The position numbers were made by a program, and so were the translations under genes. Of a DNA stretch of 64,000 nucleotides, positions 18,310 through 28,294 are shown one piece after another. The notes beneath the pieces were generated by a model. The model was not told the origin of the DNA, did not search any database, and saw nothing but the letters and a program-made list of their open reading frames with translations. Source of the stretch: Candidatus Puniceispirillum sp. (lineage in GTDB: Bacteria > Pseudomonadota > Alphaproteobacteria > Puniceispirillales > Puniceispirillaceae); contig JAOEUK010000003.1 of assembly GCA_028382965.1 (NCBI GenBank), positions 1 through 64,000 on the forward strand, read 5' to 3'. Each line of letters begins with the position of its first letter. Positions within the stretch are counted from its first letter, which is position 1.

Positions 18310-19971
18310 TTAGGGTTTTATCGGATTAAAACCAGAGGTCAAGGGAAGACGACGATCACGACCAAAAGCAACTGGTGTCATTTTTGGCCCAGGTGCAGCT
18401 TGAAAGCGTTTGTGTTCAGCGCGGAATAATAGTTGGCTTGCGCGTGTCACCTCAGCCTGGTCAAACCCCTGCGCAACAATGGCTTCGATGTCAGCCATTT
18501 CTTCGCACAACGCCGCCATGATCGCATCCAGCCGGTCATAAGGAGGTAAGGAGTCTGTATCTTTTTGATTAGGTCGCAATTCAGCAGATGGTGGCTTGTC
18601 AATAATATCCTGCGGAATGACAGCACCATCAGGGCCAGCTGCCCCACGTGGCAAATTTTGATTGCGCCAGGTGCATAATCGAAACACATCCACTTTCCAG
18701 ACATCCTTTAACGGCGCATAACCGCCACACATGTCACCATAAAGCGTTGAATAGCCCGCCGCATATTCAGATTTATTGCCAGTCGCAAGAACCATTGCAC
18801 CATGTTTGTTCGAGATCCCCATCAAGACAAGTCCCCTAAGACGAGACTGGATGTTTTCTTCAGCAACACCAGGATTAGTGCCAGAAAACTGGTCATAAAG
18901 CATGTCATCAAGGGCTGTTATTGCTGGTGTAATAGGTATATTATCCAGTTTAATGCCTAGCAAAAATGCCAATTTTTCAGCATCATCAAGACTTTCCTGA
19001 CTTGTATAAGCGGATGGCATCATCACCGCATGAACAGCATCAGGTCCGAGCGCATCAACTGCAATAGCCGCAACAAGCGCCGAATCTATACCACCTGAAA
19101 GGCCAAGAACAACGCCTGGAAACCCATTCTTATACACATAATCACGTAAACCCATAGACAAGCCCCGGTAAAGAGCGGTCAAATCACTATCAGGTGGCGA
19201 AACTTGACCTGTCAGGGTTAAAACACCCATGGAGTTTTGGGCTGACACAACCAGAACCGATTCAGAAAAACTTGGTGCGTGGCAAGCCAGTTTGCCGCCA
19301 GTGTTAATAGCAAATGACCCGCCGTCATAAACTAACTCGTCCTGACCTCCAACCATATTAACATAAATAACTGGCAAATCAGTTTCAACACTGCGGCTCA
19401 CCACAGCCTGCATCCGCAGCTCTGGTTTAGTGTGATCAAATGGCGAAGCATTGATGGCAATAATTAAATCAGCTCCAGACTCTTGTAAGCACTCAACCAC
19501 ATCAGGTTCCCAAATATCTTCACAAATTGGAAAGCCAATTTTCAATCCTCGAAGCATGATCGGACCAGGCATCTGACCAGCCGTGAAATTCCGCTTGTCA
19601 TCAAACACACCATAATTGGGCAGATTCACTTTATCAAAGCACGCAACCTGCTTTCCACCATCAAGAATAAAGACAGAATTAAAAATTTCACTTTTATGTA
19701 CCCTAGGCGCCCCTACAACAATGGCTGGCCCACCATCCTCAGTTAACCTGACTAGTTGATCAATGCCAGCGGAAACCTCCACCATAAAATCACCTCTAAG
19801 GACCAGATCGTCGCAAGGATAGCCCGAAAGATACATTTCAGGCGTGACAATGATTTCTGCACCATGTGCGGCAGCCTGAATCCGCGCTTCGGTGAGACGA
19901 CTAATATTGGCCTTGATATTCCCAAGATGCGCATTTAACTGTGCGAGGGCGATAGAGACAAGATTTGTCAT
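18310..19971 (-). CDS. nadE: Glutamine-dependent NAD+ synthetase
   Basis: Makes NAD+ from deamido-NAD, ATP and glutamine. The 553-residue fusion has an N-terminal nitrilase-type glutaminase with the triad Glu45 (VTPEMY), Lys114 (FDKVNLPN) and Cys150 (FPICEDIW), and a C-terminal synthetase with the pyrophosphate loop 'LSGGIDSA' (291-298). It follows the nicotinate phosphoribosyltransferase gene by 14 bp, so two steps of the Preiss-Handler route are encoded together. Confidence 0.96.
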   Translation of the reverse strand: MTNLVSIALAQLNAHLGNIKANISRLTEARIQAAAHGAEIIVTPEMYLSGYPCDDLVLRGDFMVEVSAGIDQLVRLTEDGGPAIVVGAPRVHKSEIFNSVFILDGGKQVACFDKVNLPNYGVFDDKRNFTAGQMPGPIMLRGLKIGFPICEDIWEPDVVECLQESGADLIIAINASPFDHTKPELRMQAVVSRSVETDLPVIYVNMVGGQDELVYDGGSFAINTGGKLACHAPSFSESVLVVSAQNSMGVLTLTGQVSPPDSDLTALYRGLSMGLRDYVYKNGFPGVVLGLSGGIDSALVAAIAVDALGPDAVHAVMMPSAYTSQESLDDAEKLAFLLGIKLDNIPITPAITALDDMLYDQFSGTNPGVAEENIQSRLRGLVLMGISNKHGAMVLATGNKSEYAAGYSTLYGDMCGGYAPLKDVWKVDVFRLCTWRNQNLPRGAAGPDGAVIPQDIIDKPPSAELRPNQKDTDSLPPYDRLDAIMAALCEEMADIEAIVAQGFDQAEVTRASQLLFRAEHKRFQAAPGPKMTPVAFGRDRRLPLTSGFNPIKP

Positions 19972-19985
19972 TAAACAGATAACCC

Positions 19986-21122
19986 CTACTTACGAATAAG
20001 AAACTCGCGACCAGCCTTCACACAGGGCCTACCATCATACGAAACAATATCAGCTGTGGCATAGGTCTGAGACCAAATTTGCGGCAGAAACGAACCAGTT
20101 CCAATCACATCGACTGGAGCGCTAGCTAGACCAAATACACGGCATTTATCTGGCCCAAAGCCACTAGACGCAACAATTTTAACATTCGTAAATCCGTGAC
20201 GATCTAACTGTTCGCGCATATGCCATATAGCCGCCGCGCTAACGCCTGTTCCGAGAAGAAGCCGCAATTCATCATCAGTACGGTAACCACGCAACGCTTT
20301 TGGGACATTGCGTTCAAGAACCGCATAGGATGCCTGTGTATCAAGCCCTTCAACATAACGGCCACCATGAGTGTCAATTCGAAGTGACAACTGGCCAGAC
20401 TCACTTAAATCAGGAAAATGGTTAGCAACAGCTAGGGCATCAGTAATTTCCTGTCCAAAATAATCCACTAAAACGGTCAAAGGTGTATCAGGAACAGTTT
20501 TATGGAACATCTCAGCAGCACGAAGCGTTGATCCAGCGTAGCCAATAAGCGCATGGGGCATTGTTCCTATGCCTTTATCTTGTCCAAAAAAATGTGCAGT
20601 TGCATCAGCAGCGCAGCCGACAAAGCCGACAGCATTAGCCTTTGCCTTTGCTTTTGCCGACCCAACTGATGCGCCGTAAGCCATCAATTCAGCCATTTCA
20701 CTTCCAGCACAATGGCGGGCGTCCATGGCTAAAAATGCTATTTTTGGCAGCTCCATGCACATATTGTACGCATTATATGCTGCCACACATGCTGGGCCCA
20801 AACGTTGAAGAAAAATTGTTTCTAAATCAACCAAAACAGACAATGAACCAGTGATATAGCACATTGGCTCACCTGCACCAATCCAGGCCCCTTCAGTATA
20901 TAACTGATCAATTTGTAATTCCGACCCACGGGTCGCCGCCATCGCTGATATCCATTCGATCGCCAATCGTCCAGCAAACGTTACTGGGCGGCGCATAAAC
21001 ACGGCATAGGTAACTTCGCAATCACCATTTACTCGGACTACATCGCGGGTGTGCTTCAAATAGGTATCGGTCAAACTAGGATGAGTTTCTGGAGTCGGCC
21101 CGCTACTAACAAATTTTATCAT
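19986..21122 (-). CDS. pncB: Nicotinate phosphoribosyltransferase family protein
   Basis: A 378-residue member of the NAPRTase/quinolinate phosphoribosyltransferase superfamily, of the shorter type also found in archaea. Family features include 'VFMRRPVTFAGR' near residue 42, 'MDARHC' around 153-158, 'LSLRIDTHGGRYVEGLD' in the PRPP-binding region near 246-262 and 'VDVIGTGSFLP' near the end. It should convert nicotinate and PRPP to NaMN in the cytosol. Its position 14 bp ahead of nadE strongly supports a role in NAD synthesis or salvage. The short form makes the exact substrate less certain than for classic PncB. Confidence 0.8.
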   Translation of the reverse strand: MIKFVSSGPTPETHPSLTDTYLKHTRDVVRVNGDCEVTYAVFMRRPVTFAGRLAIEWISAMAATRGSELQIDQLYTEGAWIGAGEPMCYITGSLSVLVDLETIFLQRLGPACVAAYNAYNMCMELPKIAFLAMDARHCAGSEMAELMAYGASVGSAKAKAKANAVGFVGCAADATAHFFGQDKGIGTMPHALIGYAGSTLRAAEMFHKTVPDTPLTVLVDYFGQEITDALAVANHFPDLSESGQLSLRIDTHGGRYVEGLDTQASYAVLERNVPKALRGYRTDDELRLLLGTGVSAAAIWHMREQLDRHGFTNVKIVASSGFGPDKCRVFGLASAPVDVIGTGSFLPQIWSQTYATADIVSYDGRPCVKAGREFLIRK

Positions 21123-21197
21123 CAGTTTACCTCGCTAATGAGTAAGAAACGCCTATTTATGCTCGCCATGCTCAGCTTAAGACAACGCACACAAGCC

Positions 21198-22577
21198 TTA
21201 AACCACTTTGGACATGTAAGACGGTGTGCCTCGCCGCCGCTTCAACAAATCAGCAAGCAGAAAAGCAAGTTCAAGGGCTTGCACTCCGTTTAGACGAGGG
21301 TCACAATGTGTATGATAGCGATCACCAAGGCTTGCTTCAGTCACTTTAGCAACACCGCCAACACATTCGGTAACATCCTGACCTGTCATTTCGAAATGAA
21401 CCCCACCAGGATAGGTGCCGACCTCATCATGCGCATCAAAAAAGCCTGAAACCTCTGCCATAACGTCATCCACGCGGCGCGTTTTATAGCCACTACTGGC
21501 CTTGATTGTATTGCCGTGCATTGGATCACAGCACCACACAACATTAGCACCATGCGACTGAACAGCACGGAGCAACGGCGGCAATCCTGTTCGAACTTTG
21601 TCTGCCCCCATACGAACTATCAAGGTCAGCCGACCCGCCTGATTTTCAGGATTTAGAATATCAATCAAACTCAACAGTTCATCAGGTTCAAGGGTTGGGC
21701 CACATTTTAGACCAATAGGATTCGCAATGCCACGCATATATTCAACATGCGCACCCTCTGGCTGGCGCGTGCGGTCACCAATCCACAACATATGAGCGGA
21801 TGTATCATACCATCCCTGCTCGTCAGTAATAGTGTCTCGTCGTGTCATGGCCTCTTCAAACCCAAGGAGAAGAGCCTCATGACTAGTATAAAGTTCAGTT
21901 TCAGCAATAGGCTGAGCATTTGCCGAAGTAATACCGCAAGCTTTCATAAAGTTGAGGCTTTCCTCAATTCGTTCTGCAAGTGCCTCAAAGCGCTGCGTTT
22001 GCGGCGTGTCTTTCAGAAAGTCGGCCACCCAGCGATGAACTTTGTTCAGGTCGGCAAGTCCACCCTGAGCAAATGCGCGCAGTAGGTTCAAGGTTGAGGA
22101 AGACTGTTCATAGACCCGCAATAGTCGCCTTGGATCAGGAATACGATCATCCTCAGTGAAAGCCGGGCCATTGATCATGTCACCCCGATAACTTGGTAAT
22201 TCGATGCCATCAATCACCTCAGTGGGCGCGGATCTTGGCTTGGCAAATTGTCCAGCAAGGCGACCAATTTTGATCACTGGCATCGAGGCACCATAAGTTA
22301 GCACGACAGCCATTTGCAGAAAAACCTTAAAACTATCCCGAATATTATTTGCTGAAAACTCCACAAAGCTCTCAGCGCAGTCTCCACCCTGCAATAGAAA
22401 GGCTTCACCACGCGACACTGCGCCAAGTCGATTACGCAAGTTTTGGGCCTCACCAGCAAAAACAAGAGGTGGACGGCTAGCGATAATCGTTTCGACAGCC
22501 TTCAACCGCTCAAGATCTGGATATTCTGGCACTTGCTGAATGGGAAAGGTACGCCAGCTATTTGGTTGCCAAGTCAT
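21198..22577 (-). CDS. DAHP synthase, class II
   Basis: 3-deoxy-D-arabino-heptulosonate-7-phosphate synthase, the first shikimate-pathway enzyme, joining PEP and erythrose-4-phosphate. The 459-residue length and motifs are of the plant/actinobacterial class II type: '[11 protein letters not shown]' (61-71, metal ligand Cys67), '[14 protein letters not shown]' (103-116) and '[11 protein letters not shown]' near residue 353, the metal-binding His region. The symbol varies between genomes (aroG, aroF, aroH). It lies 75 bp upstream of the NAPRTase gene; no functional link to NAD is obvious. Confidence 0.93.
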   Translation of the reverse strand: MTWQPNSWRTFPIQQVPEYPDLERLKAVETIIASRPPLVFAGEAQNLRNRLGAVSRGEAFLLQGGDCAESFVEFSANNIRDSFKVFLQMAVVLTYGASMPVIKIGRLAGQFAKPRSAPTEVIDGIELPSYRGDMINGPAFTEDDRIPDPRRLLRVYEQSSSTLNLLRAFAQGGLADLNKVHRWVADFLKDTPQTQRFEALAERIEESLNFMKACGITSANAQPIAETELYTSHEALLLGFEEAMTRRDTITDEQGWYDTSAHMLWIGDRTRQPEGAHVEYMRGIANPIGLKCGPTLEPDELLSLIDILNPENQAGRLTLIVRMGADKVRTGLPPLLRAVQSHGANVVWCCDPMHGNTIKASSGYKTRRVDDVMAEVSGFFDAHDEVGTYPGGVHFEMTGQDVTECVGGVAKVTEASLGDRYHTHCDPRLNGVQALELAFLLADLLKRRRGTPSYMSKVV

Positions 22578-22716
22578 TTAAGTTTTTCCTTTTTATGGTG
22601 AAACCACCAACGAACAGCTATAATTATTCATAGCCAGGTATTCAGAATTGAGCGATAATATTGCGGATTTACGCCGTTTTTTCAAGCATTATTGCAATCA
22701 AAGCACCAGCAGCAAA

Positions 22717-24099
22717 TCAGCCATCCTGAGCATCTTGTCGCGCACTGCGCATAGTAACCAATTCTTCGGCTACAGTAGGATGGATACCAATGGTGGAATC
22801 AAAGTCTGCTTTGGTTGCACCCATCTTCACTGCAATTGCAATGCCCTGCATGATTTCACCGCAATCTTGACCTATCATATGAACACCAATCACACGGTCA
22901 CTTGCTTTATCAACAATTAGCTTCATGAAGGTTTTTTCGCTTCGCCCAGAGATACTGTTTTTCATCGCGCGAAACTGACTTTCAAAAACTTTTAATTCGC
23001 CATAACGTTGTAACGCATCCCCCTCAGTCAATCCAACAGATGCAATCGGTGGCTGACTGAAAACGGCTGAGGCAACATTTGTATGATCAGCATGCCGTCT
23101 TAGATCGCCAAATTCGCTATCAGCAAATGCATGACCTTCAGCAATCGCAACAGGTGTTAGGTTAATCCGGTCTGTCACATCACCAATAGCAAAAATGCTT
23201 GGCACATTTGTCTGAGACATGGAATTAACAATGATTTCACCCCGCTTTCCACAATTAACGCCAATGTCAGCAAGCCCTAAATTAAACGTATTTGGCAGCC
23301 TACCCGTGGCTGCCATAACCTGATTTACAATCAATGAACTGCCATCACTAAGATGAGTACGAAAAGCACTGTTTTCATGAGTGATTTGGTCAATTGTTGT
23401 TTCAGGATGCAAAATAATACCGCGATCCATTAACGCGGTTGAAATGTGATTTCGAATATCTTGATCAAAGCCACGAAGTGGCAAATTACTGCGATATATC
23501 AAATGAGTGCGCGAACCAAGACCATTAAAAATTCCTGCGAATTCAAGCGCGATATAACCACCACCATAAATCACAATTTCTTTTGGAAATTCAGTAAGAT
23601 TCATTACCTCATTCGAGCTGATGGCGCAATCAGCCATTCCTGGCACATCTATAAATTGAGGCACCCCCCCAACCGCAATTAGAATCTTTTTAGCACTATA
23701 AGATTTGTCACCAACGGTAACCTTGTTTGAGCCAGTGACTTGCCCCCACCCCTCAATCAGAGTTGCTCCAGCGGTTTTAAGTAAAGACCTGTAAATTCCT
23801 TCCAACCGCTTAATTTCAACATCTTTTGCCGCGATCAGTGCTGGCCAGTCATGTGAAGGCGTGTCGATTTGCCAACCAAAGCTGCGTGCGTCTTGTACAT
23901 CAGCCGAAAAGCTTGATCCGTACATCAACAACTTTTTCGGCACACAGCCGCGGATGACGCAAGTTCCACCGGGACGATCACCCTCAACCACTGCAACCCT
24001 GGCACCATACCCGGACGCAATTCGTCCAGCTCGGACTCCACCTGACCCTGCGCCAACCACAATCAAGTCATAATCATAATTATCCAACGATTTTGTCAT
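22717..24099 (-). CDS. gor: Glutathione reductase
   Basis: A 460-residue NADPH-dependent disulfide oxidoreductase. It shows the FAD loop 'GAGSGG' (16-21), the redox disulfide 'GTCVIRGCVPKK' (45-56, Cys47 and Cys52), an NAD(P) loop 'YGGGYIALEFAG' near the middle, the second FAD motif 'AIGDVTDRINLTPVA', and the catalytic 'GIHPTVAEE' near the C-terminus. The GTCVIRGCVPKK form is typical of glutathione rather than lipoamide reductases. It reduces GSSG in the cytosol and fits with the glutaredoxin in the window. The upstream region is shared with the divergent acetoacetyl-CoA synthetase gene. Confidence 0.95.
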   Translation of the reverse strand: MTKSLDNYDYDLIVVGAGSGGVRAGRIASGYGARVAVVEGDRPGGTCVIRGCVPKKLLMYGSSFSADVQDARSFGWQIDTPSHDWPALIAAKDVEIKRLEGIYRSLLKTAGATLIEGWGQVTGSNKVTVGDKSYSAKKILIAVGGVPQFIDVPGMADCAISSNEVMNLTEFPKEIVIYGGGYIALEFAGIFNGLGSRTHLIYRSNLPLRGFDQDIRNHISTALMDRGIILHPETTIDQITHENSAFRTHLSDGSSLIVNQVMAATGRLPNTFNLGLADIGVNCGKRGEIIVNSMSQTNVPSIFAIGDVTDRINLTPVAIAEGHAFADSEFGDLRRHADHTNVASAVFSQPPIASVGLTEGDALQRYGELKVFESQFRAMKNSISGRSEKTFMKLIVDKASDRVIGVHMIGQDCGEIMQGIAIAVKMGATKADFDSTIGIHPTVAEELVTMRSARQDAQDG

Positions 24100-24502
24100 G
24101 TTTCATTGCCTTTGGCTTAAATGTAAAATGTTTGCAACAGCCAACCACTGCTCGACCTTCTTGTCGCGCATTCGCCCGCTAAGTTCAAGATGATTTCCGA
24201 TTATCAAAAATAACCTAAAAAGCATTGCTCACTTTGAACCAACGTCACACCATCGATTACTGCGTTTTGTTGAAAATCTGCGCCTTCAATGACAATAATA
24301 CAAGGTCAATAAAAACATCCTAAGGGTAAAGATTGACGAGAATGGATACTCTGTTTGATAATGATTTTTTTTCTGGTAATTGCATACATTGCCAACATTG
24401 CGCGATCTTGACAGTGAAGATAATCTGTTATTCTAAGAATGGGTATTTGTTCACACCCAGATACTTAATTCGAAGTGAACCTGATAATACTGGGCTGCAT
24501 AT
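24100..24502. other. Divergent promoter region, gor and acetoacetyl-CoA synthetase gene
   Basis: This 403-bp gap has no ORF worth reporting. On the plus strand TTGACA at 24408-24413 followed 15 bases later by TATTCT (24429-24434) could serve the acetoacetyl-CoA synthetase gene, though the spacing is short. An imperfect repeat of GTGAAC/GTTCAC lies around 24450-24480 but gives no clear operator. Confidence 0.4.
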
Positions 24503-26488
24503 ATGACCGATCACACCCTTTTACCGCCACATGCAATCGAACATGGCAAACTTCTTTGGCAGCCTACATTAGACCAAATAAACAACACTCAAGTTATAGA
24601 TTTCGCGCACTATGTTCTGGTTCATGCTGGCTTTGACTGGGGTGGCAATTTTCAGGCCTTATGGCAATGGTCCGTTACTGATATGAATGCTTTTTGGAAG
24701 TTGTTGTGGCAATGGCATGGTGTTGTTGGCGATATTGGTTCCCGCATTTTGATCAATGAAACTGAGATGCTCGGCGCCCAGTTTTTTCCTGATGCGAAGC
24801 TTAATTTTGCAGAAAATCTACTTGTCGATGCAGATGACCAGCCCGCTGTAAGCGCATATGGCGAAGATGGCCGTCATTTTGAACTCAGCCGTGCTGAACT
24901 TGCCGGCAAAGTTATGTCACTTGCTGGCTGGTTAAAGACAAACAATGTTACCAAGGGGGACCGGGTTGTCGCATTCACACCTAATGTTGCTGAAGCAGTG
25001 ATTACCATGCTGGCAACCGCCACACTAGGTGCGGTTTACTCAAGCTGTTCACCTGATTTTGGAATAAATGGAGTAGTTGATCGCTTTGGCCAAATAGAAC
25101 CAAAGGTATTAATGGCCTGTGACGGGCATCTTTATGCTGGGAAAAAAATAGACCATATGTCGCTTGTTGCTGACCTTGTCAAAAGGCTGCCAACACTGGA
25201 GGCTGTTTTAATTCTGCCATATCTTGATAGCACTCCAAACCTTCATGAAATCCCTAACGCATGTTACTTTCACGAGGCTATAGACACTGCAGAACCAGTG
25301 AAAAAATTCAGCCGAGTCGGCTTTAACGACCCGCTATATATTCTATATTCCAGTGGTACCACAGGCCCACCAAAATGCATTGTTCATGGGGTTGGAGGTA
25401 CTTTGCTCCAACATATTAAAGAACACCGACTTCATGGGAATGTAGCCAATGGTGACACGATGTTCTATTTTACGACATGTGGCTGGATGATGTGGAACTG
25501 GCTAGTTTCCGCGCTTGTGATCAAGGTAAAACTTGTTTTATTTGAGGGCAACCCCTTTTTCCCAGGACCAGAAAGACTTTGGGAGCTTGCCGAAAGAGAA
25601 AAGATTTCAGTTTTTGGCACATCAGCAAAATATCTTGATGCAGTGCGGCAATCTGGTTATGTACCAAAAGAGATGGTGTGCTTAAATGATTTAAGAATCC
25701 TACTATCCACAGGATCACCTTTATCATCGGATGGGTTCGCATTTGTCTATTCCAAAATCAAAACAGATGTCCAGTTATCTTCAATCTCGGGCGGCACTGA
25801 CATTGTCTCCTGTTTTGCGCTTGGATGTCCGGTTCAGCCTGTTTTTGCAGGCGAAATTCAAACGCGCGGGCTTGGCATGAAAACCGATGTGCTCGATGAG
25901 AGTGGAAATAGCATTAGCGGCAAACAAGGTGAATTATGCTGTACAGCGCCCTTTCCCTCGATGCCAATCAAATTCTGGAATGACCCAGATGGCACAAAGT
26001 ATCAATCAGCCTATTTTAATCATTTTTCAGGCATTTGGCGACATGGCGATTGGGCAACATTGACAAAAAATGGAGGAATAGTCATCCATGGACGATCAGA
26101 CGCCACGTTAAATCCAGGTGGTGTTCGCATTGGCACTGCTGAAATCTACAGACAAGTGGAGGCCTTTAATGCCATTGTCGAAGCTATTGTTATTGGACAG
26201 AAATGGCATGATGACGTTAGAATAGTTCTCTTTGTTAAACTGAGTGATGGCACGAAGTTAGATGATCAGTTGAAAAACGACATCCGCTCTGCTGTCCGGG
26301 AAGGAGCAACCCCCCGTCATGTTCCAGCAATTATTATTGCCGTACCAGATATACCTCGCACAAGGTCAGGCAAAATTACTGAACTTGCTGTTAAAGACAT
26401 TATCCACGGAAGAACTGTTAAGAACACAGAAGCTCTGGCAAATGCCGAGGCTCTATCTCATTTTAAAAATCTAACAGAGTTACAATAG
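24503..26488 (+). CDS. Acetoacetyl-CoA synthetase
   Basis: A 661-residue acyl-adenylate-forming enzyme, of acetoacetate-CoA ligase length and type. The adenylation loop is 'YSSGTTGPPKCIVHG' (282-296), and the C-terminal catalytic Lys lies in 'RTRSGKI' near residue 630. The N-terminal 'KLNFAENLL' (99-107) is typical of the acetyl-/acetoacetyl-CoA synthetase branch. The enzyme activates acetoacetate with ATP and CoA, feeding carbon from ketone bodies or polyhydroxybutyrate breakdown into acetyl-CoA. No partner genes (phaZ, bdhA) are adjacent, so its metabolic setting is open. Confidence 0.9.
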   Translation: MTDHTLLPPHAIEHGKLLWQPTLDQINNTQVIDFAHYVLVHAGFDWGGNFQALWQWSVTDMNAFWKLLWQWHGVVGDIGSRILINETEMLGAQFFPDAKLNFAENLLVDADDQPAVSAYGEDGRHFELSRAELAGKVMSLAGWLKTNNVTKGDRVVAFTPNVAEAVITMLATATLGAVYSSCSPDFGINGVVDRFGQIEPKVLMACDGHLYAGKKIDHMSLVADLVKRLPTLEAVLILPYLDSTPNLHEIPNACYFHEAIDTAEPVKKFSRVGFNDPLYILYSSGTTGPPKCIVHGVGGTLLQHIKEHRLHGNVANGDTMFYFTTCGWMMWNWLVSALVIKVKLVLFEGNPFFPGPERLWELAEREKISVFGTSAKYLDAVRQSGYVPKEMVCLNDLRILLSTGSPLSSDGFAFVYSKIKTDVQLSSISGGTDIVSCFALGCPVQPVFAGEIQTRGLGMKTDVLDESGNSISGKQGELCCTAPFPSMPIKFWNDPDGTKYQSAYFNHFSGIWRHGDWATLTKNGGIVIHGRSDATLNPGGVRIGTAEIYRQVEAFNAIVEAIVIGQKWHDDVRIVLFVKLSDGTKLDDQLKNDIRSAVREGATPRHVPAIIIAVPDIPRTRSGKITELAVKDIIHGRTVKNTEALANAEALSHFKNLTELQ

Positions 26489-26498
26489 TAAAAACTGA

Positions 26499-26519
26499 TC
26501 TTATCAACCCTTGATAAGA
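26499..26519 (-). terminator. Hairpin overlapping the 3' end of the 172-residue ORF
   Basis: A perfect 9-bp stem TCTTATCAA (26499-26507) and TTGATAAGA (26511-26519) with a 3-base loop overlaps the stop codon of the minus-strand ORF. On the minus strand TCAGTTTTTAC follows, so the T-run is a few bases away from the stem. It could also insulate the convergent acetoacetyl-CoA synthetase gene. Confidence 0.5.
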
Positions 26520-27022
26520 GCCTGAACTGCGCTACTGTTAGCAAACCGGCGTCGATTGGTTTTGTAAAAACTAAACGCAATTGACAAATGCCTTGTTTCT
26601 TCCTGCTTTAATGCCTCATGAACGTCCAAATTTTCAATTTTACTTACTGCACAAACATGCGCGAGATATGTGTGTTCGGCGTTCACCCGGTCTGCAACAG
26701 CTTTAAACCGTGCCTTTGATCCAACTGGCCATTTTTCCCTCAAAACAGTCAATAAAGCAAAATTTTCTCCTTCGCTCATCTCTTTACTAAACCTACTATT
26801 TGACAGAATACCACTTGCAATTTGGGTCATTGCACCAAGGTAATCTTCATCCCCAATCAAAGCAGCAGAGCGATCCTGATCCACCCAGTGCCCCAGCAAA
26901 TTTATTTGATCAGCAAAATCCAAATTCACTAATTTTGATGAGGTGGTTGTGGCCTTTGTCATGTAGACATCAACAATGTCGCTTTCACCCATAATACGGA
27001 TAATAAAGATTTGATTAGCCAT
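26504..27022 (-). CDS. Hypothetical protein, 172 residues
   Basis: Unrecognised. The protein is soluble-looking, with no signal peptide or membrane segment. It is mostly helical by appearance, with a central region 'NFALLTVLREKWPVGSKARF' and a C-terminal half containing 'NAEHTYLAHVCAV' and 'EALKQEETRHLSIAF', the His/Glu spacing of which recalls helical metal-binding bundles but is not diagnostic. The ATG at 27022 starts MANQIFIIRIMG; a second ATG ten codons later is also possible. It is convergent with the acetoacetyl-CoA synthetase gene and ends in a hairpin. Base and codon use resemble its neighbours, so it looks like a resident gene. Confidence 0.6.
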   Translation of the reverse strand: MANQIFIIRIMGESDIVDVYMTKATTTSSKLVNLDFADQINLLGHWVDQDRSAALIGDEDYLGAMTQIASGILSNSRFSKEMSEGENFALLTVLREKWPVGSKARFKAVADRVNAEHTYLAHVCAVSKIENLDVHEALKQEETRHLSIAFSFYKTNRRRFANSSAVQALIKG

Positions 27023-27210
27023 CTATTTACTTCCAATCATATTTAAACGCATTCATCAAATATATTTAGAACGCCAGTCTTAATGCTCCGTCTGTAAAAG
27101 AACAACCTTTTCCAAAAATCAGATCCAAGTGATTATTTAGATTGCTAAAATGATTAACGCACAACCTTTATTGGATTTTAACATATGAAATAAAATGAAG
27201 TAGTAAGCTG

Positions 27211-28176
27211 TTAAATTCTGCGAATTCGTACGAGTTCACGCCACGCAATCACAAGGCAGCTCAAAATGATAACTAAAGCGCCAATGATTTCATTTGGCGA
27301 CATAACCTCAGCAAAAAGAAAGTAGCCAACAACTGCAGAAAGTGGCATTTGAAGGTAGCGCATTGAAGCTACTACAACTGCTTCAGAGTGCTTATATGCT
27401 GTTGTAATTGCTATCTGAAGTGCAGACCCAACTATACCCAAAAGTATAAGATCAACAAAAACATCTTTGCTAATACTTTGCAGCTGATTTGGTAAAACCA
27501 CTACAAGACTAAATAATAAAACAAATCCAGCCACATTGTACCAAACAGCCACAGACGCGGGAGCATCACCTTTCCCCAACTGACGCAAAACCAGTGACAA
27601 TGCAGCTCCCGCTAAGGCAGCAGCAATACCGTAGAACGCATACAATGACATATTACCAGAAAATGGGTCAGTAATAATCACCACACCAGACAAACCTGCA
27701 ACCACAGCTGACCAACGGTATATTCCTACACGTTCACCTAGAAAGAGCGGAGAAAACAAAGTAACAAAAATCACAGAACTTTGGAAAAGTGCGGTTGCCA
27801 TTCCAAACGGCATTGAGCGAAGTGAAAGGAACCAGAAGGTGATACCGCAGCAACCAAGGATAGTTCTAAAAACAAGAACACGCCGCTGATTGATTTGTAA
27901 AAAATCACGTCCACGAATATAAACCGCATAGCCTGTAAGTATTGGTATAGAAAACAAAAACCTGTAAAATAGTGTGGTTACGAGATTAATATCAGAACCA
28001 AGTTTTTTAAGTAGAATACCAGTTAGCACAGCGAAAAGCACTGCTAGCATACTCAAAAACACACCTGTTAAGGATTTTGGCACTTCGATTAACTTTCTTT
28101 TACGAAAACAGATTAATTGCCAAAACTTAACGGATACAAAATCTATTTTAAATTTTTGTAAAAGAATTTTAAGCAA
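27211..28176 (-). CDS. DMT-superfamily (EamA) membrane transporter
   Basis: A 321-residue inner-membrane protein with about ten hydrophobic segments arranged as two EamA repeats. Repeat one contains 'FYRFLFSIPILTGYAV' and 'FQSSVIFVTLFSPLFLGERV'; repeat two contains 'YLQMPLSAVVGYFLFAEVM' near the end, the usual Glu after 'LF.E'. The first 35 residues are basic and poorly conserved in appearance, so the real start may lie further in, for example at the Met in 'FLSMLAVLFAVL' or an alternative codon near it. EamA proteins export or import small metabolites; the substrate cannot be predicted. Transcribed alone. Confidence 0.85.
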   Translation of the reverse strand: MLKILLQKFKIDFVSVKFWQLICFRKRKLIEVPKSLTGVFLSMLAVLFAVLTGILLKKLGSDINLVTTLFYRFLFSIPILTGYAVYIRGRDFLQINQRRVLVFRTILGCCGITFWFLSLRSMPFGMATALFQSSVIFVTLFSPLFLGERVGIYRWSAVVAGLSGVVIITDPFSGNMSLYAFYGIAAALAGAALSLVLRQLGKGDAPASVAVWYNVAGFVLLFSLVVVLPNQLQSISKDVFVDLILLGIVGSALQIAITTAYKHSEAVVVASMRYLQMPLSAVVGYFLFAEVMSPNEIIGALVIILSCLVIAWRELVRIRRI

Positions 28177-28294
28177 ACTTGACTAAGAGTTTGTTGAATT
28201 TATCTTAATTTCAATTAAAGCACATTTTTTCTTTTTCATAACATTTGTTATTCTATAAAACTAAACTGAAACCAACCCTCAACAGAGTGCTTCA

